Shown in pieces: positions 1-7,469 of a stretch of DNA of 64,000 bases; positions within the stretch are counted from its first letter, which is position 1, and each line of letters begins with the position of its first letter. Under the pieces are notes generated by a model. It had not been told where the DNA came from, did not search any database, and saw nothing but the letters and a program-made list of their open reading frames with translations. Source of the stretch: Pseudanabaena sp. PCC 6802 (GTDB lineage: Bacteria > Cyanobacteriota > Cyanobacteriia > Pseudanabaenales > Pseudanabaenaceae); NCBI RefSeq assembly GCF_000332175.1, contig NZ_KB235914.1, positions 3,592,868 through 3,656,867 on the forward strand, written 5' to 3'. The translations under genes and the position numbers were made by a program.

Positions 1-2
1 GT

Positions 3-404
3 GTTGATGGTAAACCCTACCTGGGTAGGCGTATCGATGGCAAGAAAATCCGCGTCTATGTCTTTACTCAGTTTTGGAGTAATGAAAAAAGTGAGGTTCC
101 AGAGGTTCCACAGGTTCCAGTGAGCCAGAATGCAGACACAGTAAAGCATACAGACAGTGACGAGCTGGAACCTAGCTCAGGTTCCAGCAGGTTCCAGAGG
201 TTCCAGAAAGACATTTTTGATAATGCCGTGGAACCTCTGGAACCTGACCAAAAATCGACAGGTTCCAGCGAGGTTCCAGTTGAGAACCTTGACAACAAAG
301 GGTTTGCTGGTAGTGGAACCCCTGGAACCTGTGGAACCCACAAAAAACAGCAAAGTTTAAAAAACACTACCTCGGAGGCGATCGAAGATGCCGATGAGTT
401 CTAG
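3..404 (+). CDS. C-terminal part of an accessory protein, cut by the window edge
   Basis: The frame is open from the left edge to a stop at 402-404. The visible start reads VDGKPYLGRRIDGKKIRVYVF, which could be the end of a folded domain. After that comes a low-complexity tail (SEVPEVPQVPV, ELEPSSGSSRFQRFQK, EPLEP, GTPGTCGTH) written by GGTTCC/GGAACC repeats in the DNA. I do not recognise the family. Similar repeat-rich tails occur in plasmid or phage primase-like proteins, but that is only an analogy. The end overlaps the next gene by 17 nt, so the two are probably co-expressed. Confidence 0.5.
   Translation, partial: VDGKPYLGRRIDGKKIRVYVFTQFWSNEKSEVPEVPQVPVSQNADTVKHTDSDELEPSSGSSRFQRFQKDIFDNAVEPLEPDQKSTGSSEVPVENLDNKGFAGSGTPGTCGTHKKQQSLKNTTSEAIEDADEF
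95..340. repeat. GGTTCCA/TGGAACC short-repeat cluster inside a gene end
   Basis: About 17 copies of GGTTCC or its complement GGAACC lie within 250 bp, many at 9-nt spacing (for example 95-120, 190-206, 231-244, 315-336). They occur in both orientations and in more than one reading frame, so the peptide they encode changes from VPEVP to RFQRF to EPLEP to GTPGT. The DNA word is therefore conserved rather than the peptide. Confidence 0.8.
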
Positions 405-738
405 CCTTTTGGTGGGGGCGATCGCTTTCGGTAAGTCTGGTATTGGTTGCCCTGTCACTCAGGTCGAGGGCGATCGCGTGACAGTGCTTTGTTCCGACGG
501 CAAGTTAAAGCGTGTCCCCCTTAATGCGATCGCTCGCTGGGAGATGCCAGGACAAAAGTTTAAGCCCTGCGATCGCGTAACAATCGCCGTAGGCAACCCC
601 GAACGGTTTCGGCATCACGGCAAAGTCGGCACAATCCGGCGCTTTGACCCCAAGGACTCGACTTTCGAGGTGCAGTTAGACGATGGCGGTCATGGCTGGT
701 GGCGATCGGAGTTTTTGCGGGTGGTGAAGCATGAGTAG
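388..738 (+). CDS. Hypothetical small protein with tandem KOW/SH3-like beta segments
   Basis: The protein has 116 aa with no signal peptide or membrane span. It contains two similar stretches, GCPVTQVEGDRVTVLCSDGK and KVGTIRRFDPKDSTFEVQL, each like a small beta-barrel (KOW/SH3-type) segment around a 'GD-x-V' or 'G-x-V-G' turn. That is only a visual resemblance. Two starts are possible (388 and 394), and both overlap the upstream gene end. The stop overlaps the start of the J-domain gene (ATG at 731), so the three genes form a tight accessory operon. HIP1 words are frequent, so the gene has long resided in cyanobacterial DNA. Function unknown. Confidence 0.65.
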   Translation: MPMSSSLLVGAIAFGKSGIGCPVTQVEGDRVTVLCSDGKLKRVPLNAIARWEMPGQKFKPCDRVTIAVGNPERFRHHGKVGTIRRFDPKDSTFEVQLDDGGHGWWRSEFLRVVKHE

Positions 739-1255
739 TCGGATCTCATTCTGGATGCCAATTTATAAGGACACCGCAAGAGTCAGGGGCTACAAGCGTG
801 GCTGGGTTTGGCATCAACTGCAAAAGCAATTCAGCGATTTCACGCTGAACGAATTGCAGTATATCGGCCAAGAGCTTGGCTATAAGCCATCGTGGGCAGA
901 AATCCAATTTGTCCAACAGTCCGAGGTGCAACAAAAGCAACAGCGCCAACATCCCCCCTTGGACTGGCGGCAAAAGCACAGGCAGCAACAGCGCAAATCT
1001 AACCAGACGTTTAAGCAACAGTTTGCCGACCATTGGCGCGCCCCTACCCCCCAAAGACCATTGCCTCATTGGGGTAGATCTGAATACCTGCGCCCTTACC
1101 TGGATTTGCTTGGACTGGATATGCCGTTTACCGAGCAACAACTGAAGGCGGCTTATCGGTCTCGGGCGAAATCAGCCCATCCCGATGGTGGCGGCAGCCA
1201 TGCCAGTTTCCTGAGGTTGAAAGATGCCTATGACAAGCTCCGAGGGGAATTATGA
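731..1255 (+). CDS. DnaJ-domain (J-domain) protein, accessory type
   Basis: The protein has 174 aa. The C-terminal ~50 residues form a J domain: FTEQQLKAAYRSRAKSAHPD followed by GGGSHASFLRLKDAYDKL, with the essential HPD tripeptide intact. J domains stimulate the ATPase of Hsp70/DnaK. The N-terminal 90 residues are basic and glutamine-rich and resemble nothing I know. Here the J domain is C-terminal and there is no Gly/Phe region or zinc finger, so this is not the housekeeping DnaJ. In phage and plasmid replication modules such small J proteins sometimes recruit host DnaK; that role is inference. The start overlaps the upstream stop. Confidence 0.8.
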   Translation: MSSRISFWMPIYKDTARVRGYKRGWVWHQLQKQFSDFTLNELQYIGQELGYKPSWAEIQFVQQSEVQQKQQRQHPPLDWRQKHRQQQRKSNQTFKQQFADHWRAPTPQRPLPHWGRSEYLRPYLDLLGLDMPFTEQQLKAAYRSRAKSAHPDGGGSHASFLRLKDAYDKLRGEL

Positions 1256-1337
1256 GTAGCGCGATCGCGCGATCGCGTAAACATATCCCCTCCAATATGT
1301 CGATTTTTTGGCGAAAAATAAACATGCGATTGACACA

Positions 1338-1535
1338 TCAATCGCAACTATCTTTATCGTCCTCTGCGATCGCTTTCCGCAAAACTTCTCTTACCCACTC
1401 ATGACCTTTAGCTCTCACATACTCATCAATATCGACTGGCAGGCGAAGGCTAAATACTTTGCTTGCTAGGGGCACATCTCGGATGCTTTCAAACTTGCCG
1501 ATACTGCCGATCCGCGCACCTTTGATAATCCTCAT
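1338..1535 (-). CDS. Small ribbon-helix-helix-like DNA-binding protein
   Basis: The protein has 65 aa and starts at an ATG with a good Shine-Dalgarno sequence (AGGAAG). The centre, KVFSLRLPVDIDEYVRAKG followed by WVREVLRKAI, has the pattern of a CopG/Arc-type ribbon-helix-helix: a short beta strand, then two helices. It resembles the protein at 4851-5060. Such proteins are usually small repressors or antitoxins. It is transcribed away from a promoter at 1635-1663 that contains a short palindrome, a plausible operator for it. No toxin partner is adjacent. Confidence 0.6.
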   Translation of the reverse strand: MRIIKGARIGSIGKFESIRDVPLASKVFSLRLPVDIDEYVRAKGHEWVREVLRKAIAEDDKDSCD

Positions 1536-1634
1536 TGCCTATCTTCCTATTAGAACCCGACAATCCTACCCTAGCACGAGTCAACACGTACTCAAATTTG
1601 GTCGCAATCTAGTCACCAAAAATTGCTAAAAGTA

Positions 1635-1663
1635 TTGCTATAAACGTGTCTACACGCTATAAT
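1635..1663 (+). promoter_or_regulatory. Sigma70-type promoter with a palindrome between -35 and -10
   Basis: TTGCTA (1635-1640) and TATAAT (1658-1663) are separated by exactly 17 nt. The spacer contains CGTGTCTACACG, a 5+5 palindrome with a 2-nt centre, placed where a repressor would block RNA polymerase. It lies about 90 nt upstream of the 1752-2697 gene cluster. The repressor is not known; the ribbon-helix-helix protein encoded divergently at 1338-1535 is the nearest candidate. Confidence 0.65.
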
Positions 1664-1751
1664 TATATCCATAAAGCAAGACGATCGCCCCTCCCGGAAA
1701 GAAGTAAGCGATCGCCTTGCAAGTAAAAACTACTTAAAAGGATTGTAGATT

Positions 1752-1985
1752 ATGTTGAGTCTGCCAGCAAACGATCGCGCCGTTGCGAGCCTGAGACTTG
1801 TCAATCATTGTCCGCTGCCATGGATGGACTATACCGACGATTTTGATATCCCTGAAGTGCCCTACAGGGTGGTTGTCCGGGATATCCCCGAATATGGCTA
1901 CGCTCAAGCAGTGAGTCTGGAAGAACATTATCGCGTTTTGTTTCGCCTGGGCTACGCAAACGATGAGGAGGAAGACAATGGCTAA
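1752..1985 (+). CDS. Hypothetical protein, 77 aa, acidic
   Basis: A soluble, acidic protein (ending NDEEEDNG) with no recognisable motif. It is the first gene behind the promoter at 1635-1663. AAGGA lies 10 nt upstream of the ATG. Its last codons contain the ribosome-binding site GAGGAGG and the start of the next gene (8-nt overlap), so translation is probably coupled. Confidence 0.55.
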   Translation: MLSLPANDRAVASLRLVNHCPLPWMDYTDDFDIPEVPYRVVVRDIPEYGYAQAVSLEEHYRVLFRLGYANDEEEDNG

Positions 1986-2430
1986 GGTAGTTACTCCCGA
2001 CATCGCCACGGTAGAAGTCATTGGCAGAGCCAAACAATCCAATTACTCGGACGACGTTTACCATCCCTGCCTATTCACACTGGCAAGCGGCGGTCAAATA
2101 TGGAAGTCGCTAAACCAGTCAGAGGCAAGTCAGCTAAGCAAAGGCGATCGCGTCCAATTGGTACCCGCTGGCACGGACAGCAAAGGTAATACCAAGCACA
2201 ACATCGTCAGGATGGAGAACCCACCGAATGCTGTGACAACCGAAGCGGTTGGGTTAAGTACGCAGGAGAAGCAGGCGATCGCCACATATATCCAGCAGCA
2301 AGCAAAGGTACTGCGATATTGCTATGAGTCAGCCGCGGGCGAATTGGGAAGCTTGGAATTATCAGAAGAGAGTATCAGAGCATCCGCCCATACTCTGTAT
2401 CTGGCAGCTAGCAAGCATTTCAAGTTGTAA
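1978..2430 (+). CDS. Hypothetical protein, possible OB/beta-barrel N-terminus
   Basis: The protein has 150 aa from the ATG at 1978, chosen because GAGGAGG sits just upstream; an upstream alternative at 1963 lies inside the ribosome-binding site. The first ~75 residues look like a small all-beta fold (TVEVIGRAKQSNYSDD, then GGQIWKSLNQSEASQLSKGD and RVQLVPAG). The rest is helical (TQEKQAIATYIQQQAKVLRY). This layout would suit a single-strand nucleic-acid-binding protein, but that is a guess. It belongs to the accessory operon 1752-2697. Confidence 0.55.
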   Translation: MAKVVTPDIATVEVIGRAKQSNYSDDVYHPCLFTLASGGQIWKSLNQSEASQLSKGDRVQLVPAGTDSKGNTKHNIVRMENPPNAVTTEAVGLSTQEKQAIATYIQQQAKVLRYCYESAAGELGSLELSEESIRASAHTLYLAASKHFKL

Positions 2431-2460
2431 ATTTTATCGGCAAACATAAGGAGAAAACTC

Positions 2461-2697
2461 ATGATCGAATCAACACTCAAATCTATCGTCACGGACTTGA
2501 GCGATATTGGGGGCAATATCGGCATTATTGCCTCGGCTCTGCGTCGCCTGGATGGGGATTTTGCAGAGAGATATCCCGATGACGATCGCGAATTGGAAAA
2601 ATTGCTGCTTGCCATCATCGCGCTAGAAGGCATCGAAGAACTCATCCACAATTCGACAATGGCGCTTGCGAAGCTGCCGGAGCAAACTGATAAGTAA
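2461..2697 (+). CDS. Hypothetical helical protein, 78 aa
   Basis: A strong ribosome-binding site (AAGGAG) lies 8 nt before the ATG. The protein is predicted all-helical (SALRRLDGDFAERYP, RELEKLLLAIIALEGIEEL), with no cysteines and no membrane span. It is the third gene of the accessory cluster, 30 nt after the previous one. Family not recognised. Confidence 0.5.
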   Translation: MIESTLKSIVTDLSDIGGNIGIIASALRRLDGDFAERYPDDDRELEKLLLAIIALEGIEELIHNSTMALAKLPEQTDK

Positions 2698-3553
2698 CCG
2701 ACAGGTAGAAGTCGAGCACCTGGCGTGGCTGACTGAATCAGGTTAGCCACCGCCAGTCCCTCTTAACGCGAACCGACGCGGCGCACGAGCCGAAGGCAGC
2801 GCCGCAAAACCCCAGCTGCAACGAGAGAGGTTAATATGGCGAAGCTGCGACCCTTAGGGACTTGACGGGTAGCTCCGCCTCCCCTACACTCACGCATTCC
2901 ACACGCACACACCATTGCGGAATGGAGCACACGATAGCCGTTAAAGCGCACCACAAACGAGTGCATTTTAGAAAGAATTAGAACAACAACTATAGACGCT
3001 GAGACGGAACGAAGTGGAGGGGAAGCAAATAAACAAATGTGAGCGCACGTAGCACCCACAAGGTCGAGCGAAATTGCGGAGTGCGCGAACTCCAAACAGT
3101 GCGGAGCGATAGTGAAGCTTAATAAATAGAAGTGACTTCTATGACGCGCGAGGACTGGTGCGCTAGGCTACTCGTTCCTGCGGAATGGAGCGCTAACAAA
3201 GCCCACGGCTAACGCACGTAGGAGTAGGCCGACAAGGGCACAATCAAAGCTGAAGATGCACTTTCAATCTGACGCGAAATATTGCAATGACAGCTTTGTC
3301 AATATTTCTTTAACTTTGCTAATTGAATATGGAATGCATGGAAAGCCCCACTCGGGGGCGGCGTGAGCGGGGGTGGGGAGCGATCTGGCTGCTTTGCGAT
3401 CGCAATTTTTGCGACTGACAAACTATTTACTGACGGCAAGCAGCCCACTAAGCACCGCAGGGACGAGGATGCGGTATAAATTGCGAAGCATCATCTAGCG
3501 CGGGAATCTCAGCCGATCTAATTAATGCATGCGCCTTATAAAAAAGGATCTCC
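2698..3553. other. Long gene-free stretch of unusual composition, possible structured RNA
   Basis: About 850 nt hold no convincing protein gene in any frame. GCGATCGC is absent until about 3398, unlike neighbouring DNA. The stretch carries repeated purine-rich words (TGCGGAATGGAGC at about 2917 and 3179, TGCGGAG at about 3074 and 3102) and several small hairpins: ATAGAAGT-G-ACTTCTAT at 3126-3142, GGAGTGCGCGAACTCC near 3076, and CCCCACTCGGGG near 3348. Options are a non-coding RNA gene, a regulatory region or a decayed insertion. I cannot choose between them by eye. Confidence 0.35.
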
Positions 3554-3964
3554 TCACTCAGGAGCGATCGCCTGCTTCCAATTTTCAAGAGACATTTGTT
3601 CTGGCACGTAAATTTGTACTTGTGGCGCGATTTTGTGCGCATCGTGGTTTCTTTCTCGCCAACCTAATTGGGTTTTGCAGAGGAAAATAATCATCGTCGT
3701 GTCGCCTTCCATAGCGGTATCGAATGCCAGTTGCGCTAGTTTGACTTCCGCTATGGCTTTGCCTGATTCCCATGCTCCACGAATCCTCTCATCTTTTTGC
3801 AGGTAATTATCCAAGGTGCGATCGCTGATTCCTATTACTAGCGCGATTTGACTTAGAGTGAATCCCAGGCTTGCCAGCCGCTGCAATTCCGATAGACGGA
3901 TTTCTCTTGGCTTGCTTGGCAGATCGTTAATTATTTTTTTGGTTGCGCTACCAGCTTTTGGCAT
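3554..3964 (-). CDS. Phage-type HTH protein, terminase-small-subunit-like
   Basis: The protein has 136 aa. A helix-turn-helix is clear at residues ~30-55 (RLASLGFTLSQIALVIGISD, then RTLDNYLQ). It is followed by a segment typical of phage small-terminase or homeodomain-like proteins: a GKAIAE helix, LAQLAFDTAMEGDTTMIIF, and LCKTQLGWRE. In phages this family recognises DNA ends for packaging, but solitary chromosomal copies are common and may be regulators. No large terminase, portal or capsid gene is visible nearby. The gene supports a mobile-element origin for this end of the window. Confidence 0.7.
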   Translation of the reverse strand: MPKAGSATKKIINDLPSKPREIRLSELQRLASLGFTLSQIALVIGISDRTLDNYLQKDERIRGAWESGKAIAEVKLAQLAFDTAMEGDTTMIIFLCKTQLGWRERNHDAHKIAPQVQIYVPEQMSLENWKQAIAPE

Positions 3965-4158
3965 ATTAGAAAAGTTTTAGCCCGTCACCTATGTGAATGA
4001 TTTGAGTATAGATTTAAAGCCCTGTCGGAGTGCGATCGCTTTTTAATGCACTTGGTTCTCAGCTATGGGCAACCTCTTTCCTGGCAGTTTCCAAAAGGAA
4101 TGTAATCGGGAGTCATTTACATGGATCTTATTAAAAGGGGCTGTAACATTGCATTTTT

Positions 4159-4563
4159 TCAAGGCAGGCGTTCGCAGGCGAGTCCATCTTTGTCCCTATC
4201 GAGTAAGAAAGGATCGTCAGGGAAAGCGTCTAAAACTTTTTGAGCCTCCCTCTGTGTAGCAAAGTCCTTACAATCGCAGTTTCCTTGTGACACGCAAATG
4301 GAAACTGTGGGGCTGGCTGTATTGACAGCTTTTTTGTTGTTGACTACACTCCCTACCCCTAAAACGATTGCAAAACTAATGCCCACAAATGCGATGAGAA
4401 ATAGTGGGTTATCCTCTATGCCTGACTTCCTGTTTTCATCTTGAACAATGGGTAGCTTTGGTTTGTTACGTGCGATCGCGCGATCCATCAAACGATATTT
4501 CCAATGGTAAACATTTGACTGAATGGAGAATAAAGATCCGATAGATTTAAAGAAATTTTTCAC
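4159..4563 (-). CDS. Membrane-anchored Excalibur calcium-binding domain protein
   Basis: The protein has 134 aa. One membrane segment ([20 protein letters not shown]) lies at residues ~52-72. The C-terminus is an Excalibur domain: [20 protein letters not shown], then a [10 protein letters not shown] loop, which is the DxDxDGxxCE calcium site with paired cysteines. The family is extracellular and often accompanies nucleases or lysins, but no enzyme domain is present. The start shown is GTG at 4563; a later ATG (residue 26) is possible. Confidence 0.75.
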   Translation of the reverse strand: MKNFFKSIGSLFSIQSNVYHWKYRLMDRAIARNKPKLPIVQDENRKSGIEDNPLFLIAFVGISFAIVLGVGSVVNNKKAVNTASPTVSICVSQGNCDCKDFATQREAQKVLDAFPDDPFLLDRDKDGLACERLP

Positions 4564-4797
4564 TCTCAGCGTAATCCTTGCAAAGCTAATGAGTCCAGAT
4601 TACCCAGCTATGCACCTAAATTATCCATTGAGCTATGCAAAAGTCTGGGTATCAGAATCTCCAGCCTGTTTACTAGCTCAAAGCGCAACGATCGCACTCC
4701 TGAGCAGCAACTGATTGCGGAAGCCCTGGAGAAAGGACAGCATTGGCAAGTATGCGATCGCTCGGGGAGATCGCTACTCTGGGAGCGGGTTGGTTAA
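4534..4797 (+). pseudogene. Start-less coding-like fragment
   Basis: This open frame has no ATG/GTG/TTG start but looks protein-like towards its end (TPEQQLIAEALEKGQHWQVC, then DRSGRSLLWERVG). It may be the end of a gene whose beginning was lost, or noise. It stops 53 nt before the next gene. Confidence 0.25.
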
Positions 4798-4850
4798 ATT
4801 AATTGCAATTTGTTATATTGTTGTTAACAGCAATATTTAAGTTAGGAGAT

Positions 4851-5060
4851 ATGCCAAATCCACACCCAAAACCTGAAAACTTGAAGCCTCTCCCCCGTTG
4901 TGATGACAGCACCGAACCATTAGCCAGTGCAATTCTAGCGGTCAGAGTCTCGACCGAAATAGATGCTGTGGTGCGATCGCAACCTAACAAAGCCGCGTGG
5001 CTGCGGCGGGTCATTACCGAAGCGGCACAACGCGAACTAATGGGAGGTAATGAGTTATGA
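4851..5060 (+). CDS. Small ribbon-helix-helix-like protein
   Basis: The protein has 69 aa from the ATG at 4851 (AGGAG just upstream; a TTG at 4803 would add a hydrophobic leader but looks less likely). The core LAVRVSTEIDAVVRSQPNK followed by AAWLRRVITEAAQREL matches the strand-helix-helix pattern of CopG-like proteins and resembles the 1338-1535 protein. Its stop overlaps the start of the coiled-coil gene (ATGA), so they form a two-gene unit. Confidence 0.6.
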   Translation: MPNPHPKPENLKPLPRCDDSTEPLASAILAVRVSTEIDAVVRSQPNKAAWLRRVITEAAQRELMGGNEL

Positions 5061-5425
5061 CCTTTGAAGAGTTGCAGGCAATAGTTGAATCTACGGCTCG
5101 CACGGTGCAAGGTTTAGCTGAGACTCAGGGAGAACTTCGACGCGATTTAGCCGAGCAACGTTTAGAGTTCAATCGAGAAATGGCTGAATACGAACGGCTA
5201 AACCGACAACGTCATGACGATTTAAGTGCAGAGTTGCAAGCAATATCCCGTGATGTTTCGCGGCTGGTTGACACTCAGCACGAGGCCGCGACAGAGCGAC
5301 ACGAACTCAGACAAGCCACCTTGGGTATTGCTAACCTGCTGGCATCCCTAGATGAGGATCGCCCCACTATCTTTAGAAAGCTGAATGCGATCGAGAACAA
5401 AGTCGATAGGATATTAGAGCGTTAG
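5057..5425 (+). CDS. Coiled-coil protein, 122 aa, common cyanobacterial type
   Basis: Almost the whole sequence is heptad-like helix (ELRRDLAEQRLEFNREMAEY, ELQAISRDVSRLVDTQHEAA). Cyanobacteria have many such short coiled-coil proteins of unknown role, often beside small RHH genes. Translation is coupled to the upstream gene through an ATGA overlap. A terminator-like hairpin follows at 5581-5602. Confidence 0.65.
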   Translation: MTFEELQAIVESTARTVQGLAETQGELRRDLAEQRLEFNREMAEYERLNRQRHDDLSAELQAISRDVSRLVDTQHEAATERHELRQATLGIANLLASLDEDRPTIFRKLNAIENKVDRILER

Positions 5426-5580
5426 CCTTTAGCTATCCACAGGGAAAGAGGCAGGTGCATTAGTTAGTTTTAGAGTAAAATACCTCACAGCATTACTCAT
5501 TTGTGGGGACAATTTGGGGTACGCTCAAATCGTCTAGATGCTAAACCCATTGCCTAGCTAGAAATGCAAGAGTTTTCTCT

Positions 5581-5602
5581 ATGGGCGGGCGACCCATTTT
5601 TT
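5581..5602 (+). terminator. Rho-independent terminator-like hairpin
   Basis: ATGGG and CCCAT flank a 7-nt loop, followed by TTTTTT. It lies about 155 nt after the coiled-coil gene on the plus strand. The stem is short, so confidence is moderate. Confidence 0.45.
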
Positions 5603-5652
5603 CGGAGCCGCGATCGGCAAAGTTACGAAAATAATCAATACTGCTCGATCGA

Positions 5653-6426
5653 TCAGCCAAACTTACCCGATACATACTCCTGGGTTTGTTGTTTGGTAGC
5701 ATTCTCGAAAATTACTTGTGTAGTATCAAATTCTACTAGCTCTCCGAGATACATAAATGCGGTGAAGTCAGAAATGCGAGAGGCTTGCTGCATGTTATGA
5801 GTGACGATCAAGATGGTGACTTTTTCCTTCAGGCGGCTCACTAATGACTCAATACTGGCAGTAGCGATCGGGTCTAGTGCAGAGGTTGGTTCGTCAAACA
5901 GTAATATCTCCGGCTCGGTAGCTAATGCCCTGGCAATACAGAGGCGTTGCTGTTGACCGCCGGATAAATTTAGGGCTGAGTCTTTCAGCCTATCTTTTAC
6001 TTCGTCCCACAGAGCCGCATCTCTCAGGGCCATTTCTACTTTGTCATCGATCGCTCTCCGCCTTCTCTGCCCCCTAACTCGCAGTCCATAGGCAACATTC
6101 TCATAGATGGATTTTGGGAAAGGATTGGGTTTCTGAAATACCATCCCAATTCGCATTCTGACCTCAATTGGATCGATGTGCTTGTTGAGAATATTTTGGG
6201 ATTCTAATAGAATTTCTCCCTCATAGCGATTGCCAGCATACAGATCGTGCATGCGGTTGAAGCATCGCAGCAGAGTGGTTTTACCGCACCCCGACGGACC
6301 GATCAAGGCTGTCACTGCATTCTCTGCTACATTGAGGTTGATATTTTTGAGGGCGTGGACGTCACCATAATAGAAGTTGAAGTTCTCGACTTGCGCTTTA
6401 GCTCTTATTTCTTGGGAGATCTGCAT
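5653..6426 (-). CDS. pstB: PstB, ATP-binding subunit of the phosphate ABC transporter
   Basis: PstB hydrolyses ATP to drive phosphate import through PstC/PstA. Visible motifs are Walker [10 protein letters not shown], the signature LSGGQQQR and Walker [14 protein letters not shown], with the PstB-type [14 protein letters not shown] start and [19 protein letters not shown]. The start given is the ATG at 6426 (258 aa, usual length). A TTG at 6465 would add 13 residues; neither has a strong ribosome-binding site. It is last in the pstS-pstC-pstA-pstB operon, 58 nt after pstA (19 nt if the TTG start is used). Confidence 0.95.
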   Translation of the reverse strand: MQISQEIRAKAQVENFNFYYGDVHALKNINLNVAENAVTALIGPSGCGKTTLLRCFNRMHDLYAGNRYEGEILLESQNILNKHIDPIEVRMRIGMVFQKPNPFPKSIYENVAYGLRVRGQRRRRAIDDKVEMALRDAALWDEVKDRLKDSALNLSGGQQQRLCIARALATEPEILLFDEPTSALDPIATASIESLVSRLKEKVTILIVTHNMQQASRISDFTAFMYLGELVEFDTTQVIFENATKQQTQEYVSGKFG

Positions 6427-6484
6427 AAAATTCTGGGAGTAGTATTTCAAGTAATTATTTTCCAACTGCTAGACCTAATTTCTA

Positions 6485-7465
6485 TTACCACTTGATGCGC
6501 TGGCGGAAATAATAGCGTAAATAGATAGCTAATCCATTCATCAAGAGAGTAATTCCAACCAGAACTATCCCAGCGGCGGCGGCGTTAAGCTGGAATTCCG
6601 GTTCGGGACGCGATACCCAATTAAACATTTGAATTGGCATCACTGTAAAGGGTGCAAATAGCCATTTAAACGAGTACCAGGGTTGTTCGTCAGAAAATGG
6701 CAAAAAAGCAATAAATGTGAGCGCTCCGATTGTAATTAGCGGTGCGGTTTCGCCGATCGCTCGCGACAATCCCACAATAATTCCGGTCAGGATACCTCCT
6801 GCCGACGCTGGTAGTAGATGATCCCAAATCATTTGCCATTTGCTGGCACCCATAGCATAGGCTGCCTCGCGCAGGCTGCTCGGCACCGCTTTAATCGCCT
6901 CGCGCGTAGTCACGATGACCACGGGCAGAATCAACAGCGAGAGAGTCATGCCCGCCGTGATTACGCTTTCCCCCAGTTTAAGTTGCTCGACAAATACACC
7001 CAATGCCAGCAATCCATAAACAATTGATGGCACGCCAGCCAGATTTGAGATATTAATTTCAATTAAAGCTGACAGCCAGTTCTTGCGGGCATATTCTTCT
7101 AGATAGATGCCCGAGGCAACACCTAAGGGCACAGTTGCTACAACTGTCACTAACATGACCAGCAAGCTGCCTACCCACGCTGACAGGATACCAGCATCTT
7201 CCGGCACTGGGTCGGCAAAGGAGGTAAGGAATTTCCAATTCAAGCGCGGCGTACCAGTCAGAGCCAGGTTAGTAATTAGTGCTAGCAGCACGAATAAAAT
7301 AACTAGCAATGCCAAAAGCCCGAAGATAATAAATATATAATCCCAAAGCTTGCGACGTTGAATCCCAGTCCGAAGCGATCGCAGGTTTCTGGAAGAATCT
7401 CCTGTTGAGGTGTCATCCAACGAATCATCTGGTTCCAAGCCCTCTGTTATCAACCAATCTGCCAT
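6485..7465 (-). CDS. pstA: PstA, phosphate ABC transporter permease
   Basis: The protein has 326 aa. After a ~35-residue polar N-terminus there are about six membrane helices and the permease loop REAAYAMGASKWQMIWDHLL, followed by GIIVGLSRAIGETAPLI, the PstA version of the EAA motif that contacts PstB. It forms the membrane channel with PstC. The start lies 4 nt after the pstC stop, which points to translational coupling. Confidence 0.95.
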   Translation of the reverse strand: MADWLITEGLEPDDSLDDTSTGDSSRNLRSLRTGIQRRKLWDYIFIIFGLLALLVILFVLLALITNLALTGTPRLNWKFLTSFADPVPEDAGILSAWVGSLLVMLVTVVATVPLGVASGIYLEEYARKNWLSALIEINISNLAGVPSIVYGLLALGVFVEQLKLGESVITAGMTLSLLILPVVIVTTREAIKAVPSSLREAAYAMGASKWQMIWDHLLPASAGGILTGIIVGLSRAIGETAPLITIGALTFIAFLPFSDEQPWYSFKWLFAPFTVMPIQMFNWVSRPEPEFQLNAAAAGIVLVGITLLMNGLAIYLRYYFRQRIKW

Positions 7466-7469
7466 GTAA

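Noticed and set aside
2763-3095. 110-aa minus-strand frame in the gene-free region
   Set aside because: Cysteine/arginine-rich composition, no ribosome-binding site and no recognisable motif; it looks like a chance frame.
5564-5800. 78-aa frame overlapping the pstB end
   Set aside because: It covers a terminator hairpin and the antisense of pstB; no independent support.
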